A DNA stretch of 64,000 bases from Hydrotalea sp. (lineage in GTDB: Bacteria > Bacteroidota > Bacteroidia > Chitinophagales > Chitinophagaceae). Positions within the stretch are counted from its first letter, which is position 1. Every line of letters starts with the position of its first letter. The stretch lies in assembly GCA_022402565.1 (NCBI GenBank), contig JAKRSC010000008.1, positions 124,001 through 188,000 on the forward strand, written 5' to 3'. The notes below the pieces were generated by a model that did not search any database, had not been told where the DNA came from, and saw nothing but the letters and a program-made list of their open reading frames with translations. Made by a program: the position numbers and the translations under genes. This document shows, piece after piece, positions 9,645 through 19,648 of this stretch.

Positions 9645-11180
9645 CTATTCCCACTCAATGGTAGCGGGTGGTTTGCTACTGATATCATAAACAACTCTAT
9701 TAATGCCCTTTACCTGATTGATAATGTCGTTTGAAACTTGAGCAAGAAATTCATAAGGTAAATGTGCCCAATCTGCAGTCATACCATCGGTGCTTGTTAC
9801 AGCTCTAAGGGCTACTGTATACTCGTAAGTTCTTTCATCCCCCATAACACCCACACTCTTCACTGGCAATAATATAGTACCTGCTTGCCATACTTTTTCA
9901 TAGAGTCCAGATTTTTTTAGCAGTTCAGTATAAATAGCATCTGCTTCTTGTAATAATTGAACTTTTTCTTCTGTTACTTCTCCTAAAATACGGATAGCTA
10001 AGCCTGGACCAGGGAATGGATGTCTGTATAGTAATTCATATGGAATTCCTAATTCCAATCCAACTTTTCTAACTTCATCTTTGAATAAAAAACGCAATGG
10101 TTCTACCAGGCCTAGCTTCATGGTTTCTGGTAATCCACCTACATTATGGTGCGATTTAATAGTTACAGAAGGTCCATGAACACTAACACTCTCAATTACA
10201 TCGGGATAAATAGTGCCTTGTCCCAACATTTCTATTCCTTCAACTTTTTGCGCCTCTTGATCAAAAATTTCTATAAAACAGTTGCCAATAATTTTCCTTT
10301 TTTCTTCTGGGTCTGTTTTGCCAGCAAGTTTTGTATAAAAATGTTCTCTGGCATCAACGCCTTTTACATTTAAATCGAGTTGTTTGTATGTTTCTAAAAC
10401 TTGTTGAAACTCATTTTTTCTAAGCACTCCATTGTCTACAAATATGCCAAATAGGTTTTTCCCAATAGCTCTGCTAATAAGTGTTGCAGCAACCGTGCTG
10501 TCTACACCACCACTCAATGCCATGATTACCTTGCGGTCACCAATTTGTTGTTTTAAAGCGCTAACTGTGTCCTCAACAAAGTGAGCAGGAGTGAAGTCAC
10601 AATTGCATCCACAAATTTTGGTCAAAAAGTTTTGAAGAATTTTTTTACCTTCTAACGAATGGTAAACCTCTGGATGAAATTGTAAGCCATATAATGCATT
10701 GCCTTCGTTACTATTTCTTTTAAATGCGGCAACAGGAATACTATCGGTGTTAGCCAAAATAGTGAAGTTGGAAGGAAGTTCTTTGATAGAGTCGCTGTGA
10801 CTCATCCAAACTTGGCTCATATCTCCAACTCCTTCAAGTAAAGTGTCATTTTGAATGATATGCATATTAGCCCTTCCGTATTCTCTTTTATTGCTTTTTT
10901 GAACTAATCCGCCAAATTGCTTGGCTGTTAGTTGAGCACCGTAACAAACGCCTAGAACCGGGAGTTGGTCAAGGATAGATGCAATATCTGGATTAGGAGC
11001 TTGCTCGTCATTAACACTAAAAGGAGAGCCACTCAGAATGATCCCTTTTAATTCGGGGGTAAAATCGAAGCGTTTATGAAATGGTATGATTTCACAATAA
11101 ACATTTGCTTCACGAACAGCCCTAGCAATAAGTTGTGTATACTGGCTACCAAAATCGAGGATTAGGATCTTTTCTGTCAT
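9645..11180 (-). CDS. guaA: GMP synthase (glutamine-hydrolysing)
   Basis: Converts XMP to GMP using glutamine and ATP. It has 511 residues from the ATG at 11180 ([16 protein letters not shown], the standard GuaA N-terminus); the frame is open for a further 36 bases upstream but that part is not conserved. The class I amidotransferase has Cys in [10 protein letters not shown] and the His-Glu pair in QFHPEV. The ATP pyrophosphatase P-loop ALSGGVDST follows near residue 225. The C-terminal dimerisation domain ends with the conserved [18 protein letters not shown] box ends 4 nt upstream of the ATG, close to the TAnnTTTG promoter motif, so the mRNA could be nearly leaderless. Confidence 0.96.
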   Translation of the reverse strand: MTEKILILDFGSQYTQLIARAVREANVYCEIIPFHKRFDFTPELKGIILSGSPFSVNDEQAPNPDIASILDQLPVLGVCYGAQLTAKQFGGLVQKSNKREYGRANMHIIQNDTLLEGVGDMSQVWMSHSDSIKELPSNFTILANTDSIPVAAFKRNSNEGNALYGLQFHPEVYHSLEGKKILQNFLTKICGCNCDFTPAHFVEDTVSALKQQIGDRKVIMALSGGVDSTVAATLISRAIGKNLFGIFVDNGVLRKNEFQQVLETYKQLDLNVKGVDAREHFYTKLAGKTDPEEKRKIIGNCFIEIFDQEAQKVEGIEMLGQGTIYPDVIESVSVHGPSVTIKSHHNVGGLPETMKLGLVEPLRFLFKDEVRKVGLELGIPYELLYRHPFPGPGLAIRILGEVTEEKVQLLQEADAIYTELLKKSGLYEKVWQAGTILLPVKSVGVMGDERTYEYTVALRAVTSTDGMTADWAHLPYEFLAQVSNDIINQVKGINRVVYDISSKPPATIEWE

Positions 11181-11375
11181 GCTGCGAAAGTAAAACAATG
11201 CCTGCAAATAGGGCATAAAACTCCATTCCTCCCTCTATTCTTTCATTTATCCCCATTTTTGAAACTTCAAATAAGTAAGGTCAAATTGCTCCTTTTTTAT
11301 TTTACTTTCGTAATGTCATAGTCAAGAATAGAACCCGGCGGCATTTTCAAATGGCTATGTCATAATGCAAACAAC

Positions 11376-12098
11376 ATGAAAGCTTTATTTACTGGTTTTG
11401 TCTTTTTTGCTCTTTTTTTTCAGGGCTGCATTTACACTGGAGATGTTACCAAAGGCGATGGTAATATCGTTAGAGAGGAGAGAGCGTTTAAAGCTTTATC
11501 CAAATTACGGTTTAATGGAAATTTTGAGGTGGTTATTACCCAAGATCAAGAACCCAAATTAGAGATTGAAACAGACCTCAATATTCAGAAATATATATTG
11601 ATAAAGGAAGATGAAGGTATACTGAACATAAAAATCAAAAGAGGTGTTTCATTAGAAACTAGCAGTCCCATTAAAGTATTTGTTAGTACACCCATGCTCA
11701 AATATCTTGCTATTGATGGTAGCACAGAGGTGAATGGAAATGGACTTTTCTCTGGAGCTGATGAGGTAAAGATTAAGATTGCGGGATCAGGAAAAGTGAA
11801 GCTAGATGTGAATACTCCAATCACTCAGGTTGAAGTTGCTGGTTCTGGAGATGTAGTAATGAGTGGACAAACACGTGAACATATTATTAAATGCATAGGT
11901 TCCGGAAACGTACAATCTGAAAAGTTATTGGCAGAAAAAGTTAAAGTGAAACTTGCGGGATCTGGAAATGCACACGTGTATGCATCAGATAAGTTGGATG
12001 TAAGTATTACAGGTTCAGGTGATGTTTATTATGTAGGAAGTCCATCTATTCAGCAAAAGATTGCAGGAAGCGGTCATATCAAAAAAAATGATGAATAA
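11376..12098 (+). CDS. Head GIN domain protein (DUF2807), probable lipoprotein
   Basis: A 240-residue exported protein. The N-terminal hydrophobic segment ends in FFQGC, a plausible lipobox with Cys17. The rest is a repetitive beta-helix-like domain with recurring GSG steps (for example KIAGSGKVKL, EVAGSGDVVM, KLAGSGNAHV, SITGSGDVYY), the hallmark of the DUF2807 'putative auto-transporter adhesin, head GIN domain'. Function is unknown; cell-surface or envelope attachment is inferred. A paralogue lies at 35005-35727. A TACTTTCG box about 65 bp upstream is a candidate promoter. The 195 bp between it and guaA hold nothing else recognisable. Confidence 0.85.
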   Translation: MKALFTGFVFFALFFQGCIYTGDVTKGDGNIVREERAFKALSKLRFNGNFEVVITQDQEPKLEIETDLNIQKYILIKEDEGILNIKIKRGVSLETSSPIKVFVSTPMLKYLAIDGSTEVNGNGLFSGADEVKIKIAGSGKVKLDVNTPITQVEVAGSGDVVMSGQTREHIIKCIGSGNVQSEKLLAEKVKVKLAGSGNAHVYASDKLDVSITGSGDVYYVGSPSIQQKIAGSGHIKKNDE

Positions 12099-12128
12099 CT
12101 TTTTCATCTTGTTGTTTTAAAGTAAGCC

Positions 12129-13334
12129 ATGAAACAGAAAAAGATAGTTTTATGGTTATTGGCTGCGTTAAATTTTACGCACATACTCGATTTTATGATT
12201 ATGATGCCATTAGGTAATTACTTAATGCCATATTTCAATATCAGCCCAAAGCAATTTAGTTGGTTGGTTGCTGCTTATACTGTAAGCGCGGCTATTACAG
12301 GCTTTTCTGCAGCATTTATTGTTGACCGATATGACAGAAAAAAAATTTTATTGATAGGCTATTTTGGTTTTTTACTTGGAACAATTGCTTGTGGAATTGC
12401 ACCAACTTATTGGCTATTAGTAGTTTCAAGAACAGTTGCTGGATTATTTGGTGGATTAATTGGCGCTCAGGTACTTTCAATTATTGCAGATTTATTTTCT
12501 TATGAAGAAAGAGGGAAAGCAATGGGCACTGTAATGAGTGCTTTTGCAGCAGCTTCAACACTTGGCGTACCATTTTCATTATACTTAGCCAATTTAATTA
12601 GTTGGCATGCGCCTTTTCTTTTTGTTGGTCTAATTGGTATTGTTTTAATTCCTTTATTGAATAAAAACATCCCTCGCATGACCAAGCATATTCGCTCAAA
12701 AGAGGATAAGGAGCGCATATGGGAGGCTCTATATCAAGTTCTTAGAAATCCCCAAGCCATTTGGGCATTGGTATTTTCTTTTCTGTTGCTTACGGGTCAT
12801 TTCCTAATTATCCCTTTCATAAATCCATTTATGGAGTTTAATATGGGGTTTTCTAAAGTACAAACACCTATGATTTATTTAGTTGGTGGAATTGCATCTT
12901 TGGCAACATCTCGTTGGTTGGGTAGAATGGCAGATCAATATGGGAAACTTAAAGTTTTTTCTATTTCTGTGTTTTTGAGCTTAGGGTTAGTTGCAATTAT
13001 TACAAATATGCCTGCTATATCTTTCTTCTGGATTTTGCTTGTATTTGGAGTATGGTTTATAATGGGTACCGGAAGAGGTGTAACTGCACAATCTATGATT
13101 AGTAATGTAGTGCCGCCTCAACAAAGAGGTAGCTTTATGAGCTTTAACAGCAGTATGCAGCAGTTGGGAACAAGCTTTGCTTCATTTATTGCAGGATTTA
13201 TTGTAACCAGTGATCCAATAACCCACAAAATCAGTAATTACCCATGGCTTGGTTTCATGAGTGTGGTTACTTTAGGCATTGCATTATTAATAGCAAGAAA
13301 GCTATTTATAGGCATGGATATCCAAAAACAATAA
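12129..13334 (+). CDS. MFS transporter (DHA1-like)
   Basis: A 401-residue, twelve-segment major-facilitator transporter starting 30 bp after the GIN gene on the same strand. Motif A appears as AFIVDRYDRKK between segments 2 and 3, and VVSRTVAGLFGGLIGAQ in segment 4 resembles drug/sugar efflux proteins of the DHA1 group. No substrate can be assigned. It ends 2 bp before the convergent M14 peptidase gene, with no visible intrinsic terminator between them. Confidence 0.85.
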   Translation: MKQKKIVLWLLAALNFTHILDFMIMMPLGNYLMPYFNISPKQFSWLVAAYTVSAAITGFSAAFIVDRYDRKKILLIGYFGFLLGTIACGIAPTYWLLVVSRTVAGLFGGLIGAQVLSIIADLFSYEERGKAMGTVMSAFAAASTLGVPFSLYLANLISWHAPFLFVGLIGIVLIPLLNKNIPRMTKHIRSKEDKERIWEALYQVLRNPQAIWALVFSFLLLTGHFLIIPFINPFMEFNMGFSKVQTPMIYLVGGIASLATSRWLGRMADQYGKLKVFSISVFLSLGLVAIITNMPAISFFWILLVFGVWFIMGTGRGVTAQSMISNVVPPQQRGSFMSFNSSMQQLGTSFASFIAGFIVTSDPITHKISNYPWLGFMSVVTLGIALLIARKLFIGMDIQKQ

Positions 13335-13336
13335 TT

Positions 13337-15064
13337 TTATTTCACCAATCTAAATACTGGATACCTCATGTGCGCAGGTTCATAGTAAGGGGAGTTTTTG
13401 TATACAAAGTCTAACTGAGCAGCAGCATTGGCAGCAAATTTTGGGTCATCTGCCTTCTTCTGATCCAATAGTTTTCTAATATTTGGATTATTTGTGATGA
13501 ATTCTCCAGCAACATCTTCCCATCTATAAGAACTGTAACCTTCTTTTTGCTGTAAAATAGCATCAAAAAAGTTCCAACTAAAGTAACTATCATCTCCCAA
13601 AGGTTCTAATACTTCCATTAAAAATCGGTCAGCGGGCTGACCAGTATAAATTAAGAGGTCTCCTTTTCTAAGAGCTATTTGCTGTTTTATTGTAGAAATT
13701 TTTGTATCAAAATGACGGTAATGTTTTTCGTAAGGTCTTGTTTGCGTTTTTGTATCATCTATTTTATAAACTTCTAAAGTGAGAACGGTATCTTTCTTGA
13801 GAGGTGTTAGTTGCACATGGTTATTTCTAAGAAGGTCAATTACCTCATGCCATCCCTGAGGAATAACATAAGCAATTGGTTTTTGAATAAATGAAGCAGG
13901 CTGGAAAAAATTAAAAAAGCGAATATCTTTTGAATAAGGTTTGGTTCGGTCGTAATACATTCTATCCATACCTGTTACTATGCTTCGCTTCTTTCCTGTT
14001 TCATAACCTTCGAAAGTAACTGTTTGCCACTTGGTAGTATCTACTTTCCAATTTAAAGGAAGTTGGGTCGCTTTTTGCATTTCTTCACGACTGTTTTTTC
14101 TTTTCTCTTTTATTTGTGCTGCTTCTTTTGAGGCAATGTTGGCAAAGCTCACCATTAAATCATACGTACTTTTAACCCTTTCGGCATATGGCTTTAGCAT
14201 ATGAGTTTCGGGAACAAATGCCATTGTTTGAAAAAGGGCTGCATATCCACTGCTGTAACGTGGGCCTTCAAAATAAGCCACCCATCCGCGCTCGGGGTTT
14301 GAAATTTCAAAATTCACATATGGAATTAAATTCCATCCCTTTTTCTTCATATCCCCATAAATCATCGGCTCAAATACTTCATTCATATATGTGCCTATTT
14401 GTCCGCCCAGTTTGTTGTGTTGCGTGGTAAGTAAAGTCATTGTATGCTGATAGTCAGCTCCATCACTAACATGGTTATCAATGAAAATATCAGGGTTTAA
14501 AAAATGAAAAATCTTGGAAAACTCTCTGGCATTCCTGCTATCATTTTTAATAAAATCTCTATTCAGGTCGAGGTTTTGGGCATTTCCTCTAAAACCATAT
14601 TCTTTTGGTCCATTTTGGTTAACCCTTGAAAAAGCGGTTCTATTCAACGATCCGCCAATATTGTATATAGGAATAACTGCTAATACAACATTTGATGGTA
14701 ATTTGGTTTTATTGGTTACAATGTCTCGTAAAAGCATCATACTTGCATCTATTCCATCTGGTTCTCCAGGGTGAATACCATTGTTTACAAGAATCACAAC
14801 CTTTCCTTGTTTGTGCCATTTGAGTGGATCAAACTGCTTGTCGGCACTATACATGACAATTTCAAGCGGCATTCCTGAATCGGTCAAACCAAATACTTTT
14901 CTCTTAATTGTTGGGAACTGTTTTTCCAACAACTTATAAAACTCAATACACTGCTGATACGTAGCAGTTTCCTCATTCTTTGAACGCTCGTATGGAGTAA
15001 TAAAAGATTGAGCCCAAAGAATTTGGGTAGATAAAAAAAAGCTTAAAAGTGTAATAAATTTCAT
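13337..15064 (-). CDS. Exported M14-family zinc carboxypeptidase
   Basis: A 575-residue protein with a signal peptide (MKFITLLSFFLSTQILWAQ) starting at ATG 15064; an open extension of 36 bases upstream is not signal-like. The M14 zinc-binding site is visible: HxxE in GIHPGEPDG (about residues 100-110) and the later His in DNHVSDGADYQHT. The family cleaves C-terminal residues of peptides or peptidoglycan stems; the specificity here is unknown. The C-terminal 200 residues are typical of Bacteroidota members of this family. It is divergent from a response regulator with only 15 bp between the two start codons. Confidence 0.86.
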   Translation of the reverse strand: MKFITLLSFFLSTQILWAQSFITPYERSKNEETATYQQCIEFYKLLEKQFPTIKRKVFGLTDSGMPLEIVMYSADKQFDPLKWHKQGKVVILVNNGIHPGEPDGIDASMMLLRDIVTNKTKLPSNVVLAVIPIYNIGGSLNRTAFSRVNQNGPKEYGFRGNAQNLDLNRDFIKNDSRNAREFSKIFHFLNPDIFIDNHVSDGADYQHTMTLLTTQHNKLGGQIGTYMNEVFEPMIYGDMKKKGWNLIPYVNFEISNPERGWVAYFEGPRYSSGYAALFQTMAFVPETHMLKPYAERVKSTYDLMVSFANIASKEAAQIKEKRKNSREEMQKATQLPLNWKVDTTKWQTVTFEGYETGKKRSIVTGMDRMYYDRTKPYSKDIRFFNFFQPASFIQKPIAYVIPQGWHEVIDLLRNNHVQLTPLKKDTVLTLEVYKIDDTKTQTRPYEKHYRHFDTKISTIKQQIALRKGDLLIYTGQPADRFLMEVLEPLGDDSYFSWNFFDAILQQKEGYSSYRWEDVAGEFITNNPNIRKLLDQKKADDPKFAANAAAQLDFVYKNSPYYEPAHMRYPVFRLVK

Positions 15065-15079
15065 TAATTTGGAATTGAT

Positions 15080-15775
15080 ATGGAGACCCAAAATATGCAA
15101 AATCCTTATAAGATTTTACTGTTAGAGGATGAGCGGATGTTCAGCGAAACAGTCAGGCGTTACCTTACCCAACATGGATTTGATGTTGAAGTAGCTTTCG
15201 ATGCGGATCAAGCCAGAAAAATGTTTGCAGAAAATCCCTACCAAGTTTTGTTACTAGATGTGTACGTTCCTGGTGATACAGGGATTGAATTATGTAGGTC
15301 ATTTAGAGAAGTTAATTCAAAGGTTCCTATCATTTTGTTGTCTTCTAGCAATGAAATGCAAAATAAAATGGATGCTTTTAGTTTAGGTGCCGATGACTTT
15401 ATCATTAAGCCAGTTAGCATGGAGGAGTTATTAGCTAAGGTTAAAGTTTTCATTAAAAGGACTTATGAGGAAACTACTGAAAAGAAAATTGTTGTTCACG
15501 ACTTAGAAATTGACACGCAGCATAAATCTGTAAAGCGTCAAGGTCAAGAAATTCAACTTACTGCAAAAGAATATGCATTATTGCTGATGTTGGCTAAAAA
15601 TAAAGGCGTAGTTGTTTCCAAGCATGACATTATGGAGAAAGTGTGGGATTTGAGTTTTGATACTGGCACCAATAGCATTGAAGTGTATATTAATTTCTTG
15701 AGAAAGAAAATTGATCGTCCATTCGATGAAAAGCTTATTCATACGAAACCTGGATTTGGCTACTATATTAAATAA
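15080..15775 (+). CDS. OmpR/PhoB-family response regulator, orphan
   Basis: A 231-residue two-component regulator. The receiver domain has acidic E16/D17, phosphoacceptor D60 in LLLDVYVPGD and K110 in DDFIIKPVS. The C-terminal winged-helix domain (about residues 135-231) ends with the usual TKPGFGYYIK. No histidine kinase gene is adjacent, so the partner is elsewhere. The start at 15080 is 15 bp from the start of the divergent M14 peptidase; an alternative in-frame ATG at 15095 (MQNPYK) would widen the gap to 30 bp. Either way the promoters of the two genes must overlap coding sequence. Confidence 0.92.
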   Translation: METQNMQNPYKILLLEDERMFSETVRRYLTQHGFDVEVAFDADQARKMFAENPYQVLLLDVYVPGDTGIELCRSFREVNSKVPIILLSSSNEMQNKMDAFSLGADDFIIKPVSMEELLAKVKVFIKRTYEETTEKKIVVHDLEIDTQHKSVKRQGQEIQLTAKEYALLLMLAKNKGVVVSKHDIMEKVWDLSFDTGTNSIEVYINFLRKKIDRPFDEKLIHTKPGFGYYIK

Positions 15776-15804
15776 GTCATCTTTGCGCATACTATAATTT
15801 TTAC

Positions 15805-16425
15805 ATGCTGCTACAGCTACATATTTTAGATGGGCTACTCAATGCAGATAGAGATTTATTTCTATTGCTCAATCGAACGCTAACACACCCATTACTTGAT
15901 GGTATTTTTCCATGGTGGCGTCATGAATTTACATGGGTGCCGTTGTATATTTTTTTATTGATGTTGGTGATCATCAATAACCCATCCCGTTGGTTCGGTT
16001 GGTTATTAATGGCTATAATTACCATAACAATTACTGACCAAGTGAGCAGTTCAATTATGAAACCATTATTTGAAAGAATTCGCCCGTGTAACGAACCGAG
16101 TCTCATTGGTGAAATGCGTTTGTTATTGAAATCTTGCTCGGGTGGATTTAGTTTTACTTCATCACATGCTACTAATCATATTGGCTTTGCATTTTATTTA
16201 ATAATTACAATGCAACCTATTTTAAAAAAATGGAAATGGCTATTGTGGGCATGGGCTACATCTATTTGCTATGCTCAAATTTATGTAGGTGTTCATTATC
16301 CCCTAGATGTGCTGGGCGGTGCTATGTTGGGTATATTTCTTGGTGGAATTACAGGGTATATATCTATTCGTTTTTTCGAATTGCCTTGGCTTCATACTAA
16401 AGGAAATATAGTCAACAGAGTTTAA
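15805..16425 (+). CDS. PAP2-family membrane phosphatase
   Basis: A 206-residue protein with about five membrane segments. The three phosphatase motifs are present: KPLFERIRP (K-x6-RP type), SFTSSHATN (in place of PSGH) and VGVHYPLDVLGG (H-x3-D). The active-site His and Asp are intact. Members dephosphorylate undecaprenyl diphosphate or lipid phosphates at the outer face of the inner membrane; which one is acted on here cannot be told. It starts 29 bp after the response regulator and may share its transcript. Its 3' end overlaps the convergent membrane-protein gene by 4 bp. Confidence 0.88.
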   Translation: MLLQLHILDGLLNADRDLFLLLNRTLTHPLLDGIFPWWRHEFTWVPLYIFLLMLVIINNPSRWFGWLLMAIITITITDQVSSSIMKPLFERIRPCNEPSLIGEMRLLLKSCSGGFSFTSSHATNHIGFAFYLIITMQPILKKWKWLLWAWATSICYAQIYVGVHYPLDVLGGAMLGIFLGGITGYISIRFFELPWLHTKGNIVNRV

Positions 16426-17108
16426 GGTTGCATTTTTTGTGATTGCTTCATTTGTTCTATAGCTTTACCAAACTGATTTGCCATAAACTTACTTTGCTCT
16501 ACCCATAATTTTATAGCTATAAATACCGCTATAAAAATTTTTGCTGCTCCAAAAAGGAGAAAGAAGGACCCAATTATAACAACAAATTGTTGCACAACTA
16601 CTCTAGGATAAGGTCGAAACATTTCCATATAAATATTTGTTTCATGGAATTTTTTGGGGATTATGAAATTCATAACCAGATCCATCATGTAAGCAGCCCA
16701 AAGTGCAAGTAGCATCATCCAACTTTGTAAAGTCATAACAGAGGGAATAGCTTGTATTGTTTCAAAAGGTCCTCTCGCTTTTGGAATCATATTGCTTACG
16801 CCGAAGAAAATACCCATTTGAATGGCCAAAAAAAATCCATAATGAACTATAAAAAAAAGTACTAGGCCCACCCACGCGGAACCACTATTAGTAGATGTTT
16901 GACTTGAGCTACTTCCAAAAAGGCCAGTTAGAGTCATTCTACCTATAGTCATTAATCCTACTATTACGCTTTCCAAGCAATACACTAAAAATATTTGTTT
17001 GGCATCCCAGTTCCAAAACCATACTCCGTATAATGGTAACAGATTCGCCAGTAAGAAAAATACTTTTGTTAGGTTTGAAATAAACTGTTGGTTGCGGGTT
17101 GAATCCAT
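16422..17108 (-). CDS. Multi-pass membrane protein, DUF6498-like
   Basis: A 228-residue integral membrane protein with about five or six hydrophobic segments, several charged residues and a glutamine-rich C-terminus. The order of segments and the WNWDAKQIFLVYCLE motif near residue 35 resemble proteins annotated DUF6498. No catalytic motif is visible and the role is unknown. It is divergent from the isoaspartyl peptidase gene with 42 bp between starts, and convergent with the PAP2 gene. Confidence 0.6.
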   Translation of the reverse strand: MDSTRNQQFISNLTKVFFLLANLLPLYGVWFWNWDAKQIFLVYCLESVIVGLMTIGRMTLTGLFGSSSSQTSTNSGSAWVGLVLFFIVHYGFFLAIQMGIFFGVSNMIPKARGPFETIQAIPSVMTLQSWMMLLALWAAYMMDLVMNFIIPKKFHETNIYMEMFRPYPRVVVQQFVVIIGSFFLLFGAAKIFIAVFIAIKLWVEQSKFMANQFGKAIEQMKQSQKMQP

Positions 17109-17150
17109 AACCTAAAATAAGTACTAATTTCGAGCCAACAAGAAGAATAT

Positions 17151-18086
17151 ATGTTTACAATTGCTATTCATGGTGGTGCTGGAACTTTATTGCCAGGCGA
17201 TATGTCGGCGGAGAAGGAAGCTTTATATAAAGGGGGATTACAAAAGGCTTTGGATATTGGATTCAGAATACTTGAAAAGGGGGGATCTTCTTTAGATGCA
17301 GTAACTGCTGCTGTTATAGAACTAGAAAATAATCCTTTATTCAACGCTGGCAAAGGAGCCGTTTTTACAAATTCAGGTTCACATGCCCTCGATGCTTCTA
17401 TTATGGAGGGGCAATCAAAATCTTGTGGGGCAGTTACTGGTGTTATTGGTGTTCAAAATCCAATTGTTCTTGCAAAATTAGTGATGGAAAAAAGCGGTCA
17501 TGTATTTCTTTCTGGCAAAGGCGCAGAAGAGTTTGCTCAACAAGAAGGATGCATATTTCAGCCTGAAACTTATTTTTATGATGAGTTCAGGTATCATCAA
17601 TGGCAGTTGGTAAAAGACTCAGACCGATATCAATTAGATCATACACCAGAAGATGCTTCACTTAGAGAAAAGAAGTTTGGAACAGTTGGAGCTGTTGCCT
17701 GTGATAGTTTTGGTAATATAGCTGCTGCTACAAGTACTGGAGGAATGACTAATAAGCGATTTGATAGGATTGGAGATACACCTATTATTGGGGCAGGTAA
17801 TTATGCAAATAATGCTACCTGTGCAATCAGCTGTACTGGGCATGGTGAAAAATTTATTCAAGCTGTTGCAGCTTATGATGTAAGTTGTTTAATGGAGTAC
17901 AAAGGGTTAAGCCTACAATCTGCTATGGAAGAAGTAGTGATGGTAAAACTCATGAGTATAGATGGTGAGGGAGGTATGATTGGGGTTGATGCTAAAGGTG
18001 CACATGCCCTAATTTTTAATAGTGAGGGAATGTATAGGGGGGTAAGGAATAGTTTGGAGTTGAATGAAGTAAAAATTTATAGATGA
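17151..18086 (+). CDS. Isoaspartyl peptidase/L-asparaginase (Ntn hydrolase)
   Basis: A 311-residue type 2 asparaginase/isoaspartyl dipeptidase. The precursor autocleaves before the nucleophile threonine in KKFGTVGAVACD (T at about residue 178), generating alpha and beta subunits. The GGAGT near the N-terminus, the STGGMTNKRFDRIGDTP substrate loop and the GTGHGE-like CTGHGEKF motif are all present. No signal peptide is seen, so it is probably cytoplasmic and clears isoaspartyl dipeptides. A TAATTTCG box lies about 20 bp upstream. It overlaps ispD by ATGA. Confidence 0.92.
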   Translation: MFTIAIHGGAGTLLPGDMSAEKEALYKGGLQKALDIGFRILEKGGSSLDAVTAAVIELENNPLFNAGKGAVFTNSGSHALDASIMEGQSKSCGAVTGVIGVQNPIVLAKLVMEKSGHVFLSGKGAEEFAQQEGCIFQPETYFYDEFRYHQWQLVKDSDRYQLDHTPEDASLREKKFGTVGAVACDSFGNIAAATSTGGMTNKRFDRIGDTPIIGAGNYANNATCAISCTGHGEKFIQAVAAYDVSCLMEYKGLSLQSAMEEVVMVKLMSIDGEGGMIGVDAKGAHALIFNSEGMYRGVRNSLELNEVKIYR

Positions 18087-18766
18087 TAAAGAAGAGTGCA
18101 TACGCGGTTATAGTAGCAGGAGGTTCAGGTACACGAATGGGCACTTCTGTACCTAAACAATTCTTGGAAATTCTTGGAAAGCCTGTTTTGTATTATACCA
18201 TCGAAGCTTTTCTAAATTGTGGAGTGGATTGCTCAATTGTTTTAGTAGTTCCAGCAGAACATGAATTACTTGCAAAGTCAATTGTAGCAATATCATCTAA
18301 ACCAAGTAGTATTCAAGTTATTCATGGGGGAGCAACGCGTTTTGAATCAATGAAGAATGGCTTGTCTTTTGTTCCTGAAGATGCCATTGTGTGGGTGCAT
18401 GATGCTGTAAGGTGTCTAGTAGATCAATCACTCATACTTAGGTGCTATGATCAAGCTATAGAATTAGGTAGTGCTATTCCTGCAGTTGCAGCAACAGATA
18501 GTATTCGTGTTGTAGAAGATAATAAGCATAAAGTGATTGATAGGAATACAATTCAATTGATTCAAACCCCTCAAACCTTCAAAGCTGCTATTTTAAAGCA
18601 GGCTTGTCAACAAGAATTTAATCCTTCTTTTACTGATGAGGCAACAGTAGTTGAAGCATCAGGGAAAGAAGTTTTTTTATGCAAAGGGTCTTACGATAAT
18701 ATAAAAATAACCCGACCAGCCGATTTAATTATTGCCGAACAAATCTTAAGTCAGCGTTTAAAATAG
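18083..18766 (+). CDS. ispD: 2-C-methyl-D-erythritol 4-phosphate cytidylyltransferase
   Basis: Third step of the MEP isoprenoid pathway: CTP plus methylerythritol phosphate to CDP-ME. It has 227 residues. The CTP-binding loop AGGSGTRMGTSVPKQF lies at residues 13-28, followed by VHDAVRCLV (cytidylyl-binding Asp), the TDSIRVV loop and the C-terminal FTDEATVVEASG and NIKITRPADL motifs. The start overlaps the peptidase stop codon by four bases, so translation is coupled. The 3' end overlaps the convergent transferase gene by 16 bp. Confidence 0.95.
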   Translation: MIKKSAYAVIVAGGSGTRMGTSVPKQFLEILGKPVLYYTIEAFLNCGVDCSIVLVVPAEHELLAKSIVAISSKPSSIQVIHGGATRFESMKNGLSFVPEDAIVWVHDAVRCLVDQSLILRCYDQAIELGSAIPAVAATDSIRVVEDNKHKVIDRNTIQLIQTPQTFKAAILKQACQQEFNPSFTDEATVVEASGKEVFLCKGSYDNIKITRPADLIIAEQILSQRLK

Positions 18767-19647
18767 TTTAGAGGAAAAGGCAGTGCATTGATGTGATAAT
18801 GATGATACATGTGTTTTTCCGATCCCCATCCTTCATAAAATCTAGCTATACCAGGTATATCCGAACCCTCCCAATCCAAACGAGAACTTTGTTTATTACA
18901 CCAATCTAAAATATGTGCATATAAACTATAATTAGCTCTTGTAGACTTGCCTTTTTCTGTAACTACATTAAGCATGTTGTAGACCGTATTTCGATGGTAA
19001 AAGAGAATGGCAGCTGCTTGTATTTCGCCATTTAAATAAGCACAATATGTTTGAATTGTATTAGGTTGTTGCCCACACCATTCTAATAAACGATTGTAAT
19101 CTTTATTACTCACATGCCCTATTTTATTTTTATAATTCTGCTTGAACAAAGCAATTATAACAGGTGCTTGTATACTTTCTTGGATCTCAAAATTTTGTTT
19201 ATTCGCTTTTTCTAATGCTCTTTTATGGTGGTCATTGATCTTATTTTGCCAATTAGAAGAAGCAAGTGTAAAATTTGTCTTAATAGCATGATTGATTTTC
19301 TTATTAGTCAAAAGTCCTCCTTGTAAAAACAAGTCGCCATAATGAACAATGCTCAATAATTTATTGCTTAATCTTACAATGTCATCTTCATTGTACTTCC
19401 CAATGATGCTGGTTTGCGGGAAAAATGAGGGAGTATAAGCATAAGTGATACCCATTTTTTTTCTAATAGGTACGGGTAGTAAGAGCTTCTGATTGTGATT
19501 ACTAATGCAAATCCAATCATCGCAAAAATGTTGTAGATATTCATATCTGCAATAGAGCCCTTGATAGTTTAATTCCTCAATAAGATTATTCCATTTTTCT
19601 TTTGAGAATTGTTCAGATGGAATGATATGGAATGAATTCTGTTCCAT
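18751..19647 (-). CDS. FemAB/GNAT-like acyl- or aminoacyltransferase
   Basis: A 298-residue protein resembling the GNAT-fold transferases used in cell-wall bridge or polysaccharide modification (FemAB/Acetyltransf_6 group). Visible cues are the C-terminal half pattern with AYLNGEIQAAAILFYH and NMLNVVTEKGKSTRANYSLY, and the closing WEGSDIPGIARFYEGWG, typical of that group. It is the last gene of a three-gene set with 1-bp gaps (oxidoreductase, sugar-phosphate transferase, this gene), so a role in tailoring a surface glycan is likely. The exact acyl donor is unknown. Confidence 0.68.
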   Translation of the reverse strand: MEQNSFHIIPSEQFSKEKWNNLIEELNYQGLYCRYEYLQHFCDDWICISNHNQKLLLPVPIRKKMGITYAYTPSFFPQTSIIGKYNEDDIVRLSNKLLSIVHYGDLFLQGGLLTNKKINHAIKTNFTLASSNWQNKINDHHKRALEKANKQNFEIQESIQAPVIIALFKQNYKNKIGHVSNKDYNRLLEWCGQQPNTIQTYCAYLNGEIQAAAILFYHRNTVYNMLNVVTEKGKSTRANYSLYAHILDWCNKQSSRLDWEGSDIPGIARFYEGWGSEKHMYHHYHINALPFPLNYFKR

Positions 19648-19648
19648 T

